Source: Thermoplasmata archaeon (lineage in GTDB: Archaea; Thermoplasmatota; Thermoplasmata; Thermoplasmatales; Thermoplasmataceae). Taken from it: a stretch of DNA of 64,000 nt. Made by a program: the position numbers and the translations under genes. Numbering within the stretch: position 1 is the stretch's first letter; each line of letters opens with the position of its first letter. Below the pieces are notes generated by a model. That model saw nothing but the letters and a program-made list of their open reading frames with translations, was not told the origin of the DNA and did not search any database. Of the stretch, positions 1 to 10,114 are shown piece after piece. The stretch spans positions 1 through 64,000 of the forward strand of contig JAJZXS010000018.1 of NCBI GenBank assembly GCA_021806295.1, given 5' to 3'.

Positions 1-158
1 TATTATAATGAAGCCCAGGAAGATCAGGCATAAAAAGAAGAGAATACCCACGGACTGTGGGGAATTAATGCCCGTGGAGGGGAAAACCTATACCAGCAAT
101 GGCAAGTTTTTTCTGTAGAAGCGGGAAACTCCTATCTTTAGATAAGGGAGGATGTCAC
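1..158 (+). mobile_element. Right end of an IS200/IS605-family (TnpB) element, likely including the omegaRNA scaffold; the tnpB body would lie left of the window
   Basis: Short ORF tail ending in TAA near 33, inverted repeat CCACGG(48-53)/CCGTGG(72-77), then GAAGCGGGAAACTCCTATCTTTAGATAAGGGAGGATGTCAC with hairpin CTCCTATC-TTTA-GATA(AG)GGAG (129-150) and a TCAC end (155-158); this resembles archaeal IS605 right ends. Confidence 0.5.
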
Positions 159-185
159 CGGCCATTTCACATTCTTAAGCAGCAT

Positions 186-875
186 TCATAATTTTTTCTT
201 TGCAGCATATTTATCTATGTCCATATATTGCAGGTGGTTTGCCAGATAATAATTAAGTGTGTACGTCTCAAATCTCTTAAATTTTCTGGAGAGATTGGAT
301 TTTGAAGTCCCGAATCTTCTGGCCATTTCCCCGAGATTAATATCCTTATTATTTGAATAATATCCATTCTCAATTGCATAAGTCAGGAGATGTACATTTG
401 ATATGAGCTCCCCGTCAATAAATGGATCAGGGAAATTGATATTTTCCAGCTCTTTAAAATAAACAACGTCTGCTATCTGCTCTAAATTCCTGGTTAATGC
501 ACCATCATTTTCATGCCAGGAAAATATATCCCAGATTTCCAGGCCTCGATAAAATACTTCCCTGTAAAATGGTACATCATATTTTTCAATTAGAGAAGTA
601 ACAGAATTTGTAAGATTATTCACAAATTTAACAATAAACACCCTTGATTTGCCGTAGGATTCTATGTGCTCTATTTTTTTAACAGCAGTTTCCTCCTTCA
701 TGTTATTGAAAAATTCCTCCCAGTTGGTATGTTTTCCAAGAGAATAAAAGGCAACTGTACCAGTAATTTCTTCATCGTCAGTTTTTTGCCCTAAAAGAAA
801 ACCATAAATATTAGTACTATTTGATAGAACTTGGGACCAGCAATTTTTATGATTTAATACTATACGAATAAACAT
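186..875 (-). CDS. HTH transcriptional regulator (bacterio-opsin-activator/HTH_10-like C-terminal domain)
   Basis: C-terminal LGEMARRFGTSKSNLSRKFKRFETYTLNYYLANHL has an HTH_10-like helix-turn-helix pattern. Confidence 0.65.
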   Translation of the reverse strand: MFIRIVLNHKNCWSQVLSNSTNIYGFLLGQKTDDEEITGTVAFYSLGKHTNWEEFFNNMKEETAVKKIEHIESYGKSRVFIVKFVNNLTNSVTSLIEKYDVPFYREVFYRGLEIWDIFSWHENDGALTRNLEQIADVVYFKELENINFPDPFIDGELISNVHLLTYAIENGYYSNNKDINLGEMARRFGTSKSNLSRKFKRFETYTLNYYLANHLQYMDIDKYAAKKKL

Positions 876-931
876 AAATTATAATATATAATTAAAAATA
901 TTTAAGTATTCCTATCAAGATAAATATACGC

Positions 932-1804
932 CTACAGTTTGAAATTATATTTTTCCATTACTGTATTTACCTCATTTTTCAACTGTACCCTGTCACTATC
1001 AGAAAGTTTGAAAAAAGGCTCCCTGGGGCATCCTGCATCCACACCTGTTATGATTTCCACCATGTCGTATATAGATGATATTGTGCCATATTTCCTGGAT
1101 AAATCAGATAATTCATTGAGAAGAAACTGGTATCTGTCACCCTTTTCGTTATCATAGTTTTCCTCTATGCCCTTGATAATTTTATAGCCATAATTTCCAG
1201 CACCTGAAACATAGCCATCCAGGTTAAGCCTGAAGCCTGATAAAATGTACTGGTCAGGGCCTGTGTATACCTTGAAATCGTCCACATACATTTTTGTATT
1301 GAGTATATCATTCATGTTGAAAGTTGTTTCCTTGATGCCTATGATATTTCCACCATCCTTCCTGATATCATTGATTATATCATATGTAATATTATAACCT
1401 GTTGTATCCGGGTAATTGTATATTATTGTAGGGTACTCGGAGGATATCTTCACATAATATTTTACAAGCCATTCCCTTTTCAATCCTGTGAAATAATATG
1501 GCGGAAGTGCGGCAACTGCATGTATCTTTTTCTTTTTCGCTGTCCTGGCCATGTCCACTGAATCCTCCAGGTTGAGTGATCCTACCTGTAACATGATGCT
1601 GTCAGGAATGTTTGAAAACGCGTCAAGGAGATCAAGTTTTTCCTGGGTAGAAAGGGATGGGCCTACCCCTGTAGTCCCTGCAAGGAATAGATATTTCATC
1701 CCTCCCCTTAGAACATCATTTCCGTGGTCAACAGCCAGCTGCTTATCAACCCTGTTATTTGTAAACGGGGTAATCAATGGAATTATAGATTCAAGCTGTT
1801 TCAT
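932..1804 (-). CDS. DapA/NAL-family aldolase, probably 2-keto-3-deoxygluconate aldolase
   Basis: 290 aa TIM-barrel DHDPS-family pattern: GTTGVGPSLS, IIYNYPDTTGYNI, catalytic-lysine motif GIKETTFN. Confidence 0.8.
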   Translation of the reverse strand: MKQLESIIPLITPFTNNRVDKQLAVDHGNDVLRGGMKYLFLAGTTGVGPSLSTQEKLDLLDAFSNIPDSIMLQVGSLNLEDSVDMARTAKKKKIHAVAALPPYYFTGLKREWLVKYYVKISSEYPTIIYNYPDTTGYNITYDIINDIRKDGGNIIGIKETTFNMNDILNTKMYVDDFKVYTGPDQYILSGFRLNLDGYVSGAGNYGYKIIKGIEENYDNEKGDRYQFLLNELSDLSRKYGTISSIYDMVEIITGVDAGCPREPFFKLSDSDRVQLKNEVNTVMEKYNFKL

Positions 1805-1977
1805 TAGTAAGTAAATGTTAATATATATTTAAGTTTTGTACCGAACACGTTTAATTATGTAATGGATATTCGTACCCAGCAGGAGAATTCATATAGGATA
1901 CGCCTTGAAAATAAAAGAGCGGCTTATGCTTAAACCGCCTATCAAATATTTCTATATAATAATATTAAAATATTATC

Positions 1978-4506
1978 TTGGCTTTACAAACTATGAACGT
2001 GAAACACAGCACCATTGAAATAAATGGACGGAAACTCAAGTATTATCCACTTTCCCAGCTTGCCGACAAGTACGATGTTGATAATATGCCATATTCTTTT
2101 AAAATTTTGCTTGAAAATGTTTTAAGGAATTATGACGGCGTGGATATTGATGAAAGGTCAATAGATAACATCGCAAAAATGAAATCTGGATCAGAAATGG
2201 CATTTAAACCATCCAGGGTTGTTTTCCAAGATTATACCGGAGTTCCTATCCTAGTGGACCTTGCAGCCATGAGGGAATATTACCAGAAGATGAAAAAAAA
2301 CCCTGAAGAGGTGAATCCCGCCACGAAATCAGATCTGGTCATTGACCATTCCATAATAGTGGATTCATTCCGCGGCGATGAGCCCATTATTATCAATATG
2401 AAGGATGAGTTTTCAAGGAATGTAGAAAGATATGATTTCCTGAAATGGTCACAGCAATCCTTCAAGAATGTTAGGATAGTTCCGCCGGGACATGGCATAG
2501 TTCATCAGATCAATCTTGAATATTTATCCTCTGTGGCTGTGGTCGACAATGGAGAGATATTCCCGGAGAGCCTCATTGGTGCAGATTCACATACAACAAT
2601 GATAGGTGGCATAGGAGTACTGGGATGGGGAGTAGGTGGCCTTGAGGCAGAGGCTTCGATGCTCAATGAGCCGTACTTCATGACTGTCCCGGAGGTCATA
2701 GGAGTAAACCTTAAGGGGAAAATTCCCACAGGTGTAACGCCCACTGACGTTGTACTGTATATAACAAAAACGCTCCGCGCCAAGAATGTTGTTGGAAAAT
2801 TTGTTGAGTTCTATGGAAATCTCTCAGAATTGACAGCACAGGATCGGGCAACGATTTCAAATATGGCACCAGAATACGGGGCAACAATCGGATATTTCCC
2901 TGTGGACAGCGAAACACTGAAGTACCTGACAGGGACAGCCAGAGATGCAGGGTCTGTTGAGAAATACTTTAAAGAACAGGGATTATTCTATGATGGCCCG
3001 AAGAAATACCGTGAAACTGTGGATATAAATCTCTCTGAAATCAAAAGTGCCGTTGCCGGACCAAAAAATCCCGATGAGCTTATAAATATAGAGGATTTAA
3101 AGGAAAAAATCCATGACCTTATTAAAGATGGTAGTGATGGAAAGCTTGTGAAAAACGGGTCAGTTGTAATATCTGCAATTACCAGCTGTACAAACACTTC
3201 AGATCCCTTTGTACTACTGGGTGCCGGACTAATTGCAAAGAAGGCTGTAGAGCACAATATTGTGCCTGCACAGACTATAAAAACAAGTCTTGCACCCGGT
3301 TCCAAGGTGGTTACGGATTATCTGGAAAAGGCAGGCCTGATGAAGTATCTCAATAAAATCGGCTTCGAACTGGTAGGTTACGGGTGCACAACGTGCATAG
3401 GAAATGCCGGCCCGCTCATACCTGAAGTGCAGGACGATATCCTGAAAAATGGTGTAAAAACCGTCGCAGTACTCAGCGGAAACAGGAACTTTGAGGGTAG
3501 AATAAACCCGTATATAGCAGGGGCATTCCTTGCATCGCCGATGCTGGTTGTAATATTTGCACTGGCAGGGACTATGGACATAGATTTGACAAAGGACCCG
3601 GTAGGCATGGATCATGGAAAACCTGTATATCTTAAGGATCTGTGGCCAACTTCAGAGGAAATAAAAAAATACTTCCACCTTGCCATGGACCCTGAGACCT
3701 ATAAAAGGGAATACAGTAATGTGTTCAGCGGGGATTCAAACTGGGAGTCAATGAAATCAACTGGGGGTACCATATTTGACTTTAAGGATGATTCATCATA
3801 CATTAAAATGCCTCCATGGATGTATATGGAACCTGTCAGGGATGTGAAAAATGGGAGGATATTCGCCATATTTGGTGATAAAATTACAACAGACCATATT
3901 TCTCCTGCAGGGCCCATAGCAAGGGATTCGGTTGCAGGGAAATACCTCACATCACTGGGCGTCACTGAACTAAATACATTCGGTGCTCGCAGGGGGAACC
4001 ATGAAGTCATGCTCCGTGGTGGATTCTCGAATCCCAAAATAAGAAATCTAATGGTTGACCACGCCGGAGGCGACACCGTATATTATCCGGATGGAAAAGT
4101 AATGAGCTTCTACGATGCAGCCATGAAATATAAAGAAAATAATGTGCCTCTGGTCATATTTGCAGGGAAACAGTACGGTTCCGGAAGTTCCAGGGACTGG
4201 GCAGCAAAGGTAACATCACTTCTTGGTGTAAAAGCCGTAATAGCAGAAAGCTTTGAAAGAATTCACAGGAGCAACCTTGTAGACATGGGCATAATTCCGA
4301 TCCAGGTTGATAGCATGCCGTCACTGAAAGGGGATGAAACAGTAGACATAGAGGGGATCAATGATATATCAATAGAAAAAGAACTGAACATAAACATAAA
4401 CGGAAAACCCATAAAAGGTAAAGCCCTGATAAATACAAATGCAGAGCTCAATTACGTTAAAACCGGAAATATACTGAAATACATAGCCTCGTCCGGTAAA
4501 AAATAA
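1978..4506 (+). CDS. acnA: Aconitate hydratase (AcnA type)
   Basis: 842 aa; motifs GADSHTTMIGGIGVLGWGVGG, ITSCTNTSDP, GYGCTTCIGNAGPL, GSGSSRDWAAK. Start TTG 1978 or ATG 1993. Confidence 0.95.
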   Translation: MALQTMNVKHSTIEINGRKLKYYPLSQLADKYDVDNMPYSFKILLENVLRNYDGVDIDERSIDNIAKMKSGSEMAFKPSRVVFQDYTGVPILVDLAAMREYYQKMKKNPEEVNPATKSDLVIDHSIIVDSFRGDEPIIINMKDEFSRNVERYDFLKWSQQSFKNVRIVPPGHGIVHQINLEYLSSVAVVDNGEIFPESLIGADSHTTMIGGIGVLGWGVGGLEAEASMLNEPYFMTVPEVIGVNLKGKIPTGVTPTDVVLYITKTLRAKNVVGKFVEFYGNLSELTAQDRATISNMAPEYGATIGYFPVDSETLKYLTGTARDAGSVEKYFKEQGLFYDGPKKYRETVDINLSEIKSAVAGPKNPDELINIEDLKEKIHDLIKDGSDGKLVKNGSVVISAITSCTNTSDPFVLLGAGLIAKKAVEHNIVPAQTIKTSLAPGSKVVTDYLEKAGLMKYLNKIGFELVGYGCTTCIGNAGPLIPEVQDDILKNGVKTVAVLSGNRNFEGRINPYIAGAFLASPMLVVIFALAGTMDIDLTKDPVGMDHGKPVYLKDLWPTSEEIKKYFHLAMDPETYKREYSNVFSGDSNWESMKSTGGTIFDFKDDSSYIKMPPWMYMEPVRDVKNGRIFAIFGDKITTDHISPAGPIARDSVAGKYLTSLGVTELNTFGARRGNHEVMLRGGFSNPKIRNLMVDHAGGDTVYYPDGKVMSFYDAAMKYKENNVPLVIFAGKQYGSGSSRDWAAKVTSLLGVKAVIAESFERIHRSNLVDMGIIPIQVDSMPSLKGDETVDIEGINDISIEKELNININGKPIKGKALINTNAELNYVKTGNILKYIASSGKK

Positions 4507-4534
4507 AATTTTTAAATTTTTTTATTTTCCAGTA

Positions 4535-4903
4535 TTATTTTTGGTTCTTTGTGCTGAAATAAATAATTCCAGATAGTATTATCATAACTATATCAAGGAT
4601 GATGCTATCTATTGCGGAGGCAGTCCAGGGCAATCTTACCCCGAATACTGGTGCTATTGTTATTCTCGATTCCAGTAATAGTGCAGTATCAAGTATATAA
4701 AAGATAAGAACAGGCAAATAAAAACTCTTTTTCCCACTCACATATATCATTGCTGACACTATGGCAATTGCAATAACAAATCCAAAAAATACCTTAACTA
4801 TATATGGTAACTTTATAGCCAGCAATGTCATGTGTATACCTGCCCACATTGCCGATCCTAAAATAGCCAACCATTTTAACACATCAATTGCTCTGTTTTC
4901 CAT
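4535..4903 (-). CDS. Small multi-pass membrane protein, unknown function
   Basis: 122 aa with about four hydrophobic segments. Confidence 0.55.
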   Translation of the reverse strand: MENRAIDVLKWLAILGSAMWAGIHMTLLAIKLPYIVKVFFGFVIAIAIVSAMIYVSGKKSFYLPVLIFYILDTALLLESRITIAPVFGVRLPWTASAIDSIILDIVMIILSGIIYFSTKNQK

Positions 4904-4984
4904 CTATTTCTTTAACTAATTATATTATTTCAATATTTTGTCTTATATTAAGAAAATACGATATTCTCAGATAAATAAATAATT

Positions 4985-5461
4985 TTAATTGATCTTAGAA
5001 TAAATTTTTATTAATTCCTTGAAATCAATGCTTTCATAGAATTTTGATGCAAGAAGGTTCAGTGATGGAAATTCTGCAGTTATCATTTTAATATTTCTTT
5101 CAGAAGCAAGCTCCCTCAATTTATCCAGAAGTTTCATGCCAACACCCTTTCCCCTGTACTCAGGTATCACATAGAATTCTCTTATCCTGGCCTCGTATTT
5201 CGGATCATAGTATATCCGGAATATAACATCTGACATGATCATTCCCACTAAGCGTTTCCCATCCTCTGCCACAAGGCCTATGTGGTTCTCCCTGTCATCA
5301 ATAATCCTTCCAAGCTTCTCTGAAATTTCCTTCTCATTTCCAATAGATACCTTTAAAAGCGGATCAAATTCCTCGTTGAGGTGCTTTAATCTCAATAGCT
5401 GCTCCATGACGCCATCTATATCCTTTTTTTCCATTAATCTTATGTTAACCAAGTTAATCAC
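4985..5461 (-). CDS. GNAT-family N-acetyltransferase
   Basis: EARIREFYVIPEYRGKGVGMKLLDKLRELA is an acetyl-CoA-binding motif A. Start may be TTG at 5452, preceded by GGTGATTAAC. Confidence 0.85.
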   Translation of the reverse strand: MINLVNIRLMEKKDIDGVMEQLLRLKHLNEEFDPLLKVSIGNEKEISEKLGRIIDDRENHIGLVAEDGKRLVGMIMSDVIFRIYYDPKYEARIREFYVIPEYRGKGVGMKLLDKLRELASERNIKMITAEFPSLNLLASKFYESIDFKELIKIYSKIN

Positions 5462-6769
5462 CTACATGTCAAATAGTTTGTTGTAAATATTTCTATTCTT
5501 TGTAATAATATCCGATGCTGTTCTGTAAAATCCCTCTGTGGAATCGGATTTTCTTGCCAGGCCGGATTCTACGCATTTCCTTGCAACAACAGATGCAACC
5601 CTCGGGAAGAGGTCAAAGTCCTCCATGGATGGAACTATATGATCTTCCGTAGGATTTTCAACAAAATCTGCTATGGCCTGGGAGGCTGCCACCATAATGT
5701 CGAAATTCACACCCTTTGACCTTGCATCCAGTACTCCCCTGAAAACTCCAGGGAATACCATGCTGTTATTGATCTGGTTAGGGAAATCCCCTCTTCCTGT
5801 TGCAACTATTTTTGCACCAGAATTTTTGGCTTCACCGGGCCATATCTCCGGTAATGGGTTTGCAAGTGCAAAAATTATGGCATCCCTGTTCATTGATTCT
5901 ACCCATTCATTTTTAATGGTTCCTGGTATTGATATTGAGGCAGATACAACAAGGTCTGCCCCCTTGAATGCATTTGCAGGGTCTCCCTGAACACGTTCTC
6001 CATTGGTTTCCAGTGCTATCTTATATTTCCAGGGATTCTTGAACATTAAGGCATCGATATCTGCCCTTCCCGGCTCTATTATACCCTTTGAATCTATTGC
6101 AATAATGTTTTCCTTCCTGAAGCCTGCAGCCTCGAAAAGATATATGGCTGCTATGTTAGCCGCTCCGGCACCGTTGAAAACGATTTTTGCATCTTCTTTT
6201 TTCTTGTTTACCAGCTTCAGTGCATTGATAGCACCTGCAAGTATTATAGAAGCGGTGCCAAGCTGATCGTCATGCCATACAGGTATTTCCATAGATTTCT
6301 GCAGGCTTTCCAGAAGGAAAAAGCACCTTGGTGACTGTATATCCTCCAGGTTGTATCCGCCAAAATATGGCTGTATTGCCTTTGCAGTGGCTATGAATTC
6401 ATCATTATTTTTCACTATAAGTGGCATGGGAATTGCATTTACACCCCCAAGATAATTAAATAAAAGGGCCTTTCCTTCCATTACAGGTATGGCGGCTTCA
6501 GGACCAACATTTCCTATACCCAGAACCCTGGTACCGTCGGTTAAAATGGCAACTGAGTTCCATTTGCCTGTGAGTTCGTAGGCAAGTTCCTTGTCATCCT
6601 CTATTTTCTTTGAAACTGCAGCAATTCCGGGAGTGTAAAGTGATGAAAAATCCTCCAGTCCGGTAATAGGAACCTTTGGAAGTGTCAGTATCTTGCCCTT
6701 GTATTTTTTTGAGATTTCTATTGCGTTTCTGTCGAAGTATTCTGTTCTCTCAGAATCTTTCATTATCAT
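5462..6769 (-). CDS. Malate dehydrogenase (oxaloacetate-decarboxylating), malic enzyme
   Basis: LYTPGIAAVSKKI, VAILTDGTRVLGIGNVGPEAAIPVMEGKA, VWHDDQLGTASIILAG, IVFNGAGAANIAA. Confidence 0.93.
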   Translation of the reverse strand: MIMKDSERTEYFDRNAIEISKKYKGKILTLPKVPITGLEDFSSLYTPGIAAVSKKIEDDKELAYELTGKWNSVAILTDGTRVLGIGNVGPEAAIPVMEGKALLFNYLGGVNAIPMPLIVKNNDEFIATAKAIQPYFGGYNLEDIQSPRCFFLLESLQKSMEIPVWHDDQLGTASIILAGAINALKLVNKKKEDAKIVFNGAGAANIAAIYLFEAAGFRKENIIAIDSKGIIEPGRADIDALMFKNPWKYKIALETNGERVQGDPANAFKGADLVVSASISIPGTIKNEWVESMNRDAIIFALANPLPEIWPGEAKNSGAKIVATGRGDFPNQINNSMVFPGVFRGVLDARSKGVNFDIMVAASQAIADFVENPTEDHIVPSMEDFDLFPRVASVVARKCVESGLARKSDSTEGFYRTASDIITKNRNIYNKLFDM

Positions 6770-7292
6770 AAAATTATATAGAAGTTTATTATTAAAACTT
6801 TACGTATTAATTTGAATGTGTATTACTGCAATTGCCGATATGTATAACATCTAAGTTCAGTCAATATCCTCTATATATTCGATATCGTCAACTATTTCTT
6901 TATGGATTTTCTGACGCTTTATCTAATTACTTGCAGGGGTGTTCAGAACAGCAGGCCTTCCAAAGGTAAACATAGAGTATTAAAGATTTATTGTTATTCC
7001 ATCCACTTTTTCATTTCCATCATATGCACTTAGAAACTCAGTTCCTTGTTTTAGAAGACATACCAGATAATTCTATAGGCCTTTCATATACAAAGAAAAA
7101 ATATATAACATGCATGCCTTTCACCTCAATTCTATTATGGCATGAAATATATTTATTTGCCAGGTGGTTATGGATAGTTTAAACTTACACACATCTAAAA
7201 TGATATATATAATGAATAATTTATATATATAACGAAGGTAATGTAAATGCCGGGACGATTATATACAGTATCGTGTACCATATTCTGTGTAT

Positions 7293-7686
7293 TTATAAAG
7301 GATATCTCTTGTTGAACATCTCTTTAATCTCATCATTGCATTTATAGGAGCCGTTCATCTTCCTGAATGCATGCTTGGAATTGAACTCTATAGATTTCAG
7401 ATAGAATATCTTCATTGCAGAGTCCTCATCAGGGAATGATGATACTACTTTTATCCTCCTTCTTATTTCCTCATTCAATCTTTCTATTTCATTGGTTGAT
7501 TTAAGTGAATTCCTTATTTTAGAAGGATAATCATAGAATATCAATAACTGCCCAGGCTTTCTCTCAGTATTGTATATTACATTGGGATACCTTCTCTCCC
7601 ATTTATTTTTCATTTCGTTGAATCTTATTATGGCCTCTTCCTTATTATTGCATCTAAACATTTTATTGGCATCATCTGCGTTCCTT
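7293..7686 (-). pseudogene. IS256/Mutator-type transposase, C-terminal remnant
   Basis: ORF 7293-7661 plus in-frame upstream residues RNADDANK; STNEIERLNEEIRRRIKVVSSFPDEDSAMKIFYLKSIEFN is typical of the IS256 C-terminus; the catalytic N-terminal half is absent. Confidence 0.7.
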
Positions 7687-7709
7687 TATTGATTGCTTGC
7701 CAAAATACT

Positions 7710-8054
7710 CTAAATACCCAAAAATTCACTGGAACATATACTTCTTAGCCTTGCAAACAGGTCAATATGTTCAGAAACTTTCCCTGAGCCAAAATATGAT
7801 GGGACTTCAGGCATAATAGATATATCTTTCAAGGCAAGGGCATGGTTCTTCACTGGATCATAACCATTCACCGTTATACGCCCCTCCTGTATCCTAAGGA
7901 AGCCGGCAATGCTGTAGATAATTATGCTTTTGCCGGTTCCGTTTTCAGAGATAAAGAGTGTGATACCGTTTTGAATATAAAATGAGGTACTCTTCAGTAC
8001 TGTATTTTTCCCAAAAGGCTTTGTTACCTTGTCAAATTTGATCCCATACATCAA
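7710..8054 (-). pseudogene. ABC transporter ATP-binding protein, truncated after the Walker A/Q-loop region
   Basis: 114 aa; ISENGTGKSIIIYSIAGFLRIQEGRITVNGYDP (Walker A) but no LSGGQ signature or Walker B before the stop; abuts transposase remnant. Confidence 0.65.
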
Positions 8055-8898
8055 TTTTCACGCCTTCTTATAACTTTTAACACCAGGTATCCGATTCCTA
8101 TTAACCAAATTAAGGCAATGATAGGTATATATTTTTCTATGTAATGTGAATAATTGATAGAAGTTATTCTAACATTGGTTTTAACCATATTTAGTTCAAA
8201 AAATGATGTTTTTATTCCTATATTGCCCAGTACCACTGCAGAAATGGTTGAATTGCCAGGTATAGAAATGCTGTTCAGCAATGCATAGTTATCTGACTGA
8301 ATGTAGCGTGCAGAGAAAAAAAACTATAGTTGTAAAGAGGAAAAATATCAGGAACTGATGAAACCAATGCATTATCCGGTATATAATATACTGAACGATT
8401 TCCGTAATGCAATTCATAATTTGAAGCAGGGCAAATTAAAGAATTATTGCTTACAGTAATAATATTATTTCCGAACAAAATCTGTGAACCTGGTGGAAAT
8501 GATTTCCCCCTAGGAAAGAAAGCTGTGAAAATTGTCCCATTCTGGCTTTCATTATATTGCCTGTTTACTATTCTATCTCCTGAGCTATTATAAACTGAAG
8601 TAACAATATTAACCTGGTTGCCCGATGTATTTATATATAGATTCCCGTACACAAAATTGCCTTCATTTAAGGTTTCATTATAATACCGTGAGCAATTACT
8701 GTAATAACTCTTATAATACAATAAGGCGGAAAAATTATATTCTGTTGAGGAACCTTTTATGGCTGGATTATCAATGTATCCATTCAGTTGATTGCCTGCG
8801 TCCATGACACTGAAAATTGAAATTGTAGCAGTAGCAACCACCATTAAAGAAATTATCAGTGCTATTAATTTTTTAGTTTTCATTATATTCACGCACAA
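8051..8898 (-). pseudogene. Bitopic membrane protein interrupted by a frameshift at an A8/T8 run (ORFs 8275-8898 and 8051-8281)
   Basis: ORF 8275-8898 has an N-terminal TM and ectodomain; ORF 8051-8281 has a C-terminal TM. A -1 shift at 8316-8323 gives a continuous ...PLYNYSFFSARYIQSDNYALLNSISIPGNST... product. Confidence 0.55.
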
Positions 8899-9470
8899 AT
8901 TGTTTTAAACAAACCGGTAATATCCATCATAGCATAATAGCTTTCAGAACGTTTTTGGCTATGTGCGATTGAATACTGCATAAATATCTCGCCGTTGTTG
9001 AAAATTTCAAGATTAACGCTAATTGCAACATAACCGGCAGTAAAACCGCCACCCCAGTTAAATCCCTCATTTTTCATAACTACATATCCATTAAATTCCT
9101 TAAAGGACCCGGTATTATTGCTCCCACTGTTTGTATAAGTAAATTGGTTAGGTATAATAACGCTTCCTCTAGTATTCCCTGTTACGATCCCGGCTATATT
9201 TTTACTGATTGTATGATGGACATCATGGTATTCATAACAATAGACATTGCTAACATTAGAATATCCTGAATCCACAGAATCTATGCTACAAAATAATCCA
9301 GATTTTTCTGTTTTTGATATAACCGCAAGGTCGCTATTAACTGTACATTTTATTGGATTAACATTTTCTGGTGTTCCAACGTAATTTTGGGATATTAAAT
9401 TAAACGATAACATCATCAGCATAATTACCACCACTATGGAAATAGCAATCAATAAACTATTCTTAGACAT
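8889..9470 (-). CDS. Membrane-anchored hypothetical protein
   Basis: 193 aa with one N-terminal TM and an Asn/Ser-rich ectodomain; overlaps start of downstream gene. Confidence 0.5.
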   Translation of the reverse strand: MSKNSLLIAISIVVVIMLMMLSFNLISQNYVGTPENVNPIKCTVNSDLAVISKTEKSGLFCSIDSVDSGYSNVSNVYCYEYHDVHHTISKNIAGIVTGNTRGSVIIPNQFTYTNSGSNNTGSFKEFNGYVVMKNEGFNWGGGFTAGYVAISVNLEIFNNGEIFMQYSIAHSQKRSESYYAMMDITGLFKTICA

Positions 9471-9560
9471 ATATAATATAATATAAAAATTTTACGATAT
9501 ATATACTATAGTATGCTATTTTGTAATTAATTCCCATATAAACTTATTGTTCCTTAACAT

Positions 9561-9998
9561 TTAACTTGCCTCCCTTTTCCTCATATGCCTTCTCTTATAA
9601 TTATAGTAATACAGTACCTCCTCCCCTATGAAGAAGTAAGGCTTCAATGACCTTACTGTTTCATTAAACCTCTCTAATTTGCCATTGGTCTGTGGATAGT
9701 CTACCCCTGCTAATATATGTTTTATTCCATTGCTATTAAGGTATTCCTGGAACGCCATTGGTCCTGATAATGGATAATCATTCCTTATTCCTATTATCAG
9801 TTCCTCTGGATATTCATCTATTGCCTTTGTCTTCCTTACTCTTTTGTATAATTCTGTTTTATTGCAGTTGGTGTAATTGTAATAGATCTTATTGATATAA
9901 TTTGTACTTACACTGTATATTGCTACCAATTCAGCAGATAGTATTCCTTTCTTTTTCTGATTTATTATGTATTTTAATTTCTTATCGTTTAACTTCAC
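9561..9998 (-). pseudogene. rve-type (DDE integrase core) transposase with internal deletion
   Basis: N-terminal HTH part is joined directly to FQEYLNSNGIKHILAGVDYPQTNGKLERFNETVR...YYNYKRRH, so the region that should carry the first catalytic Asp residues is missing. Confidence 0.65.
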
Positions 9999-10114
9999 CC
10001 TGTTTTTAGTACTTTTATCTTTTATTAGTTGCCTTTAAACAGAAACTCAATTCAGGATATCATATTTTCAGTTCAAATGAAAAATATTTTAATAACATTC
10101 AATATTAGACTCCT

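Noticed and set aside
6861-6973. Minus-strand mini-ORF with one in-frame TAG: MFTFGRPAVLNTPASN*IKRQKIHKEIVDDIEYIEDID*
   Set aside because: Only 38 codons; no pyrrolysine machinery is expected in this lineage. More likely a degraded gene fragment at the edge of the mobile island.
6991-7182. Plus-strand 63-aa ORF in the ORF track
   Set aside because: Unusual composition, no motif, lies in a decayed intergenic region; probably spurious.
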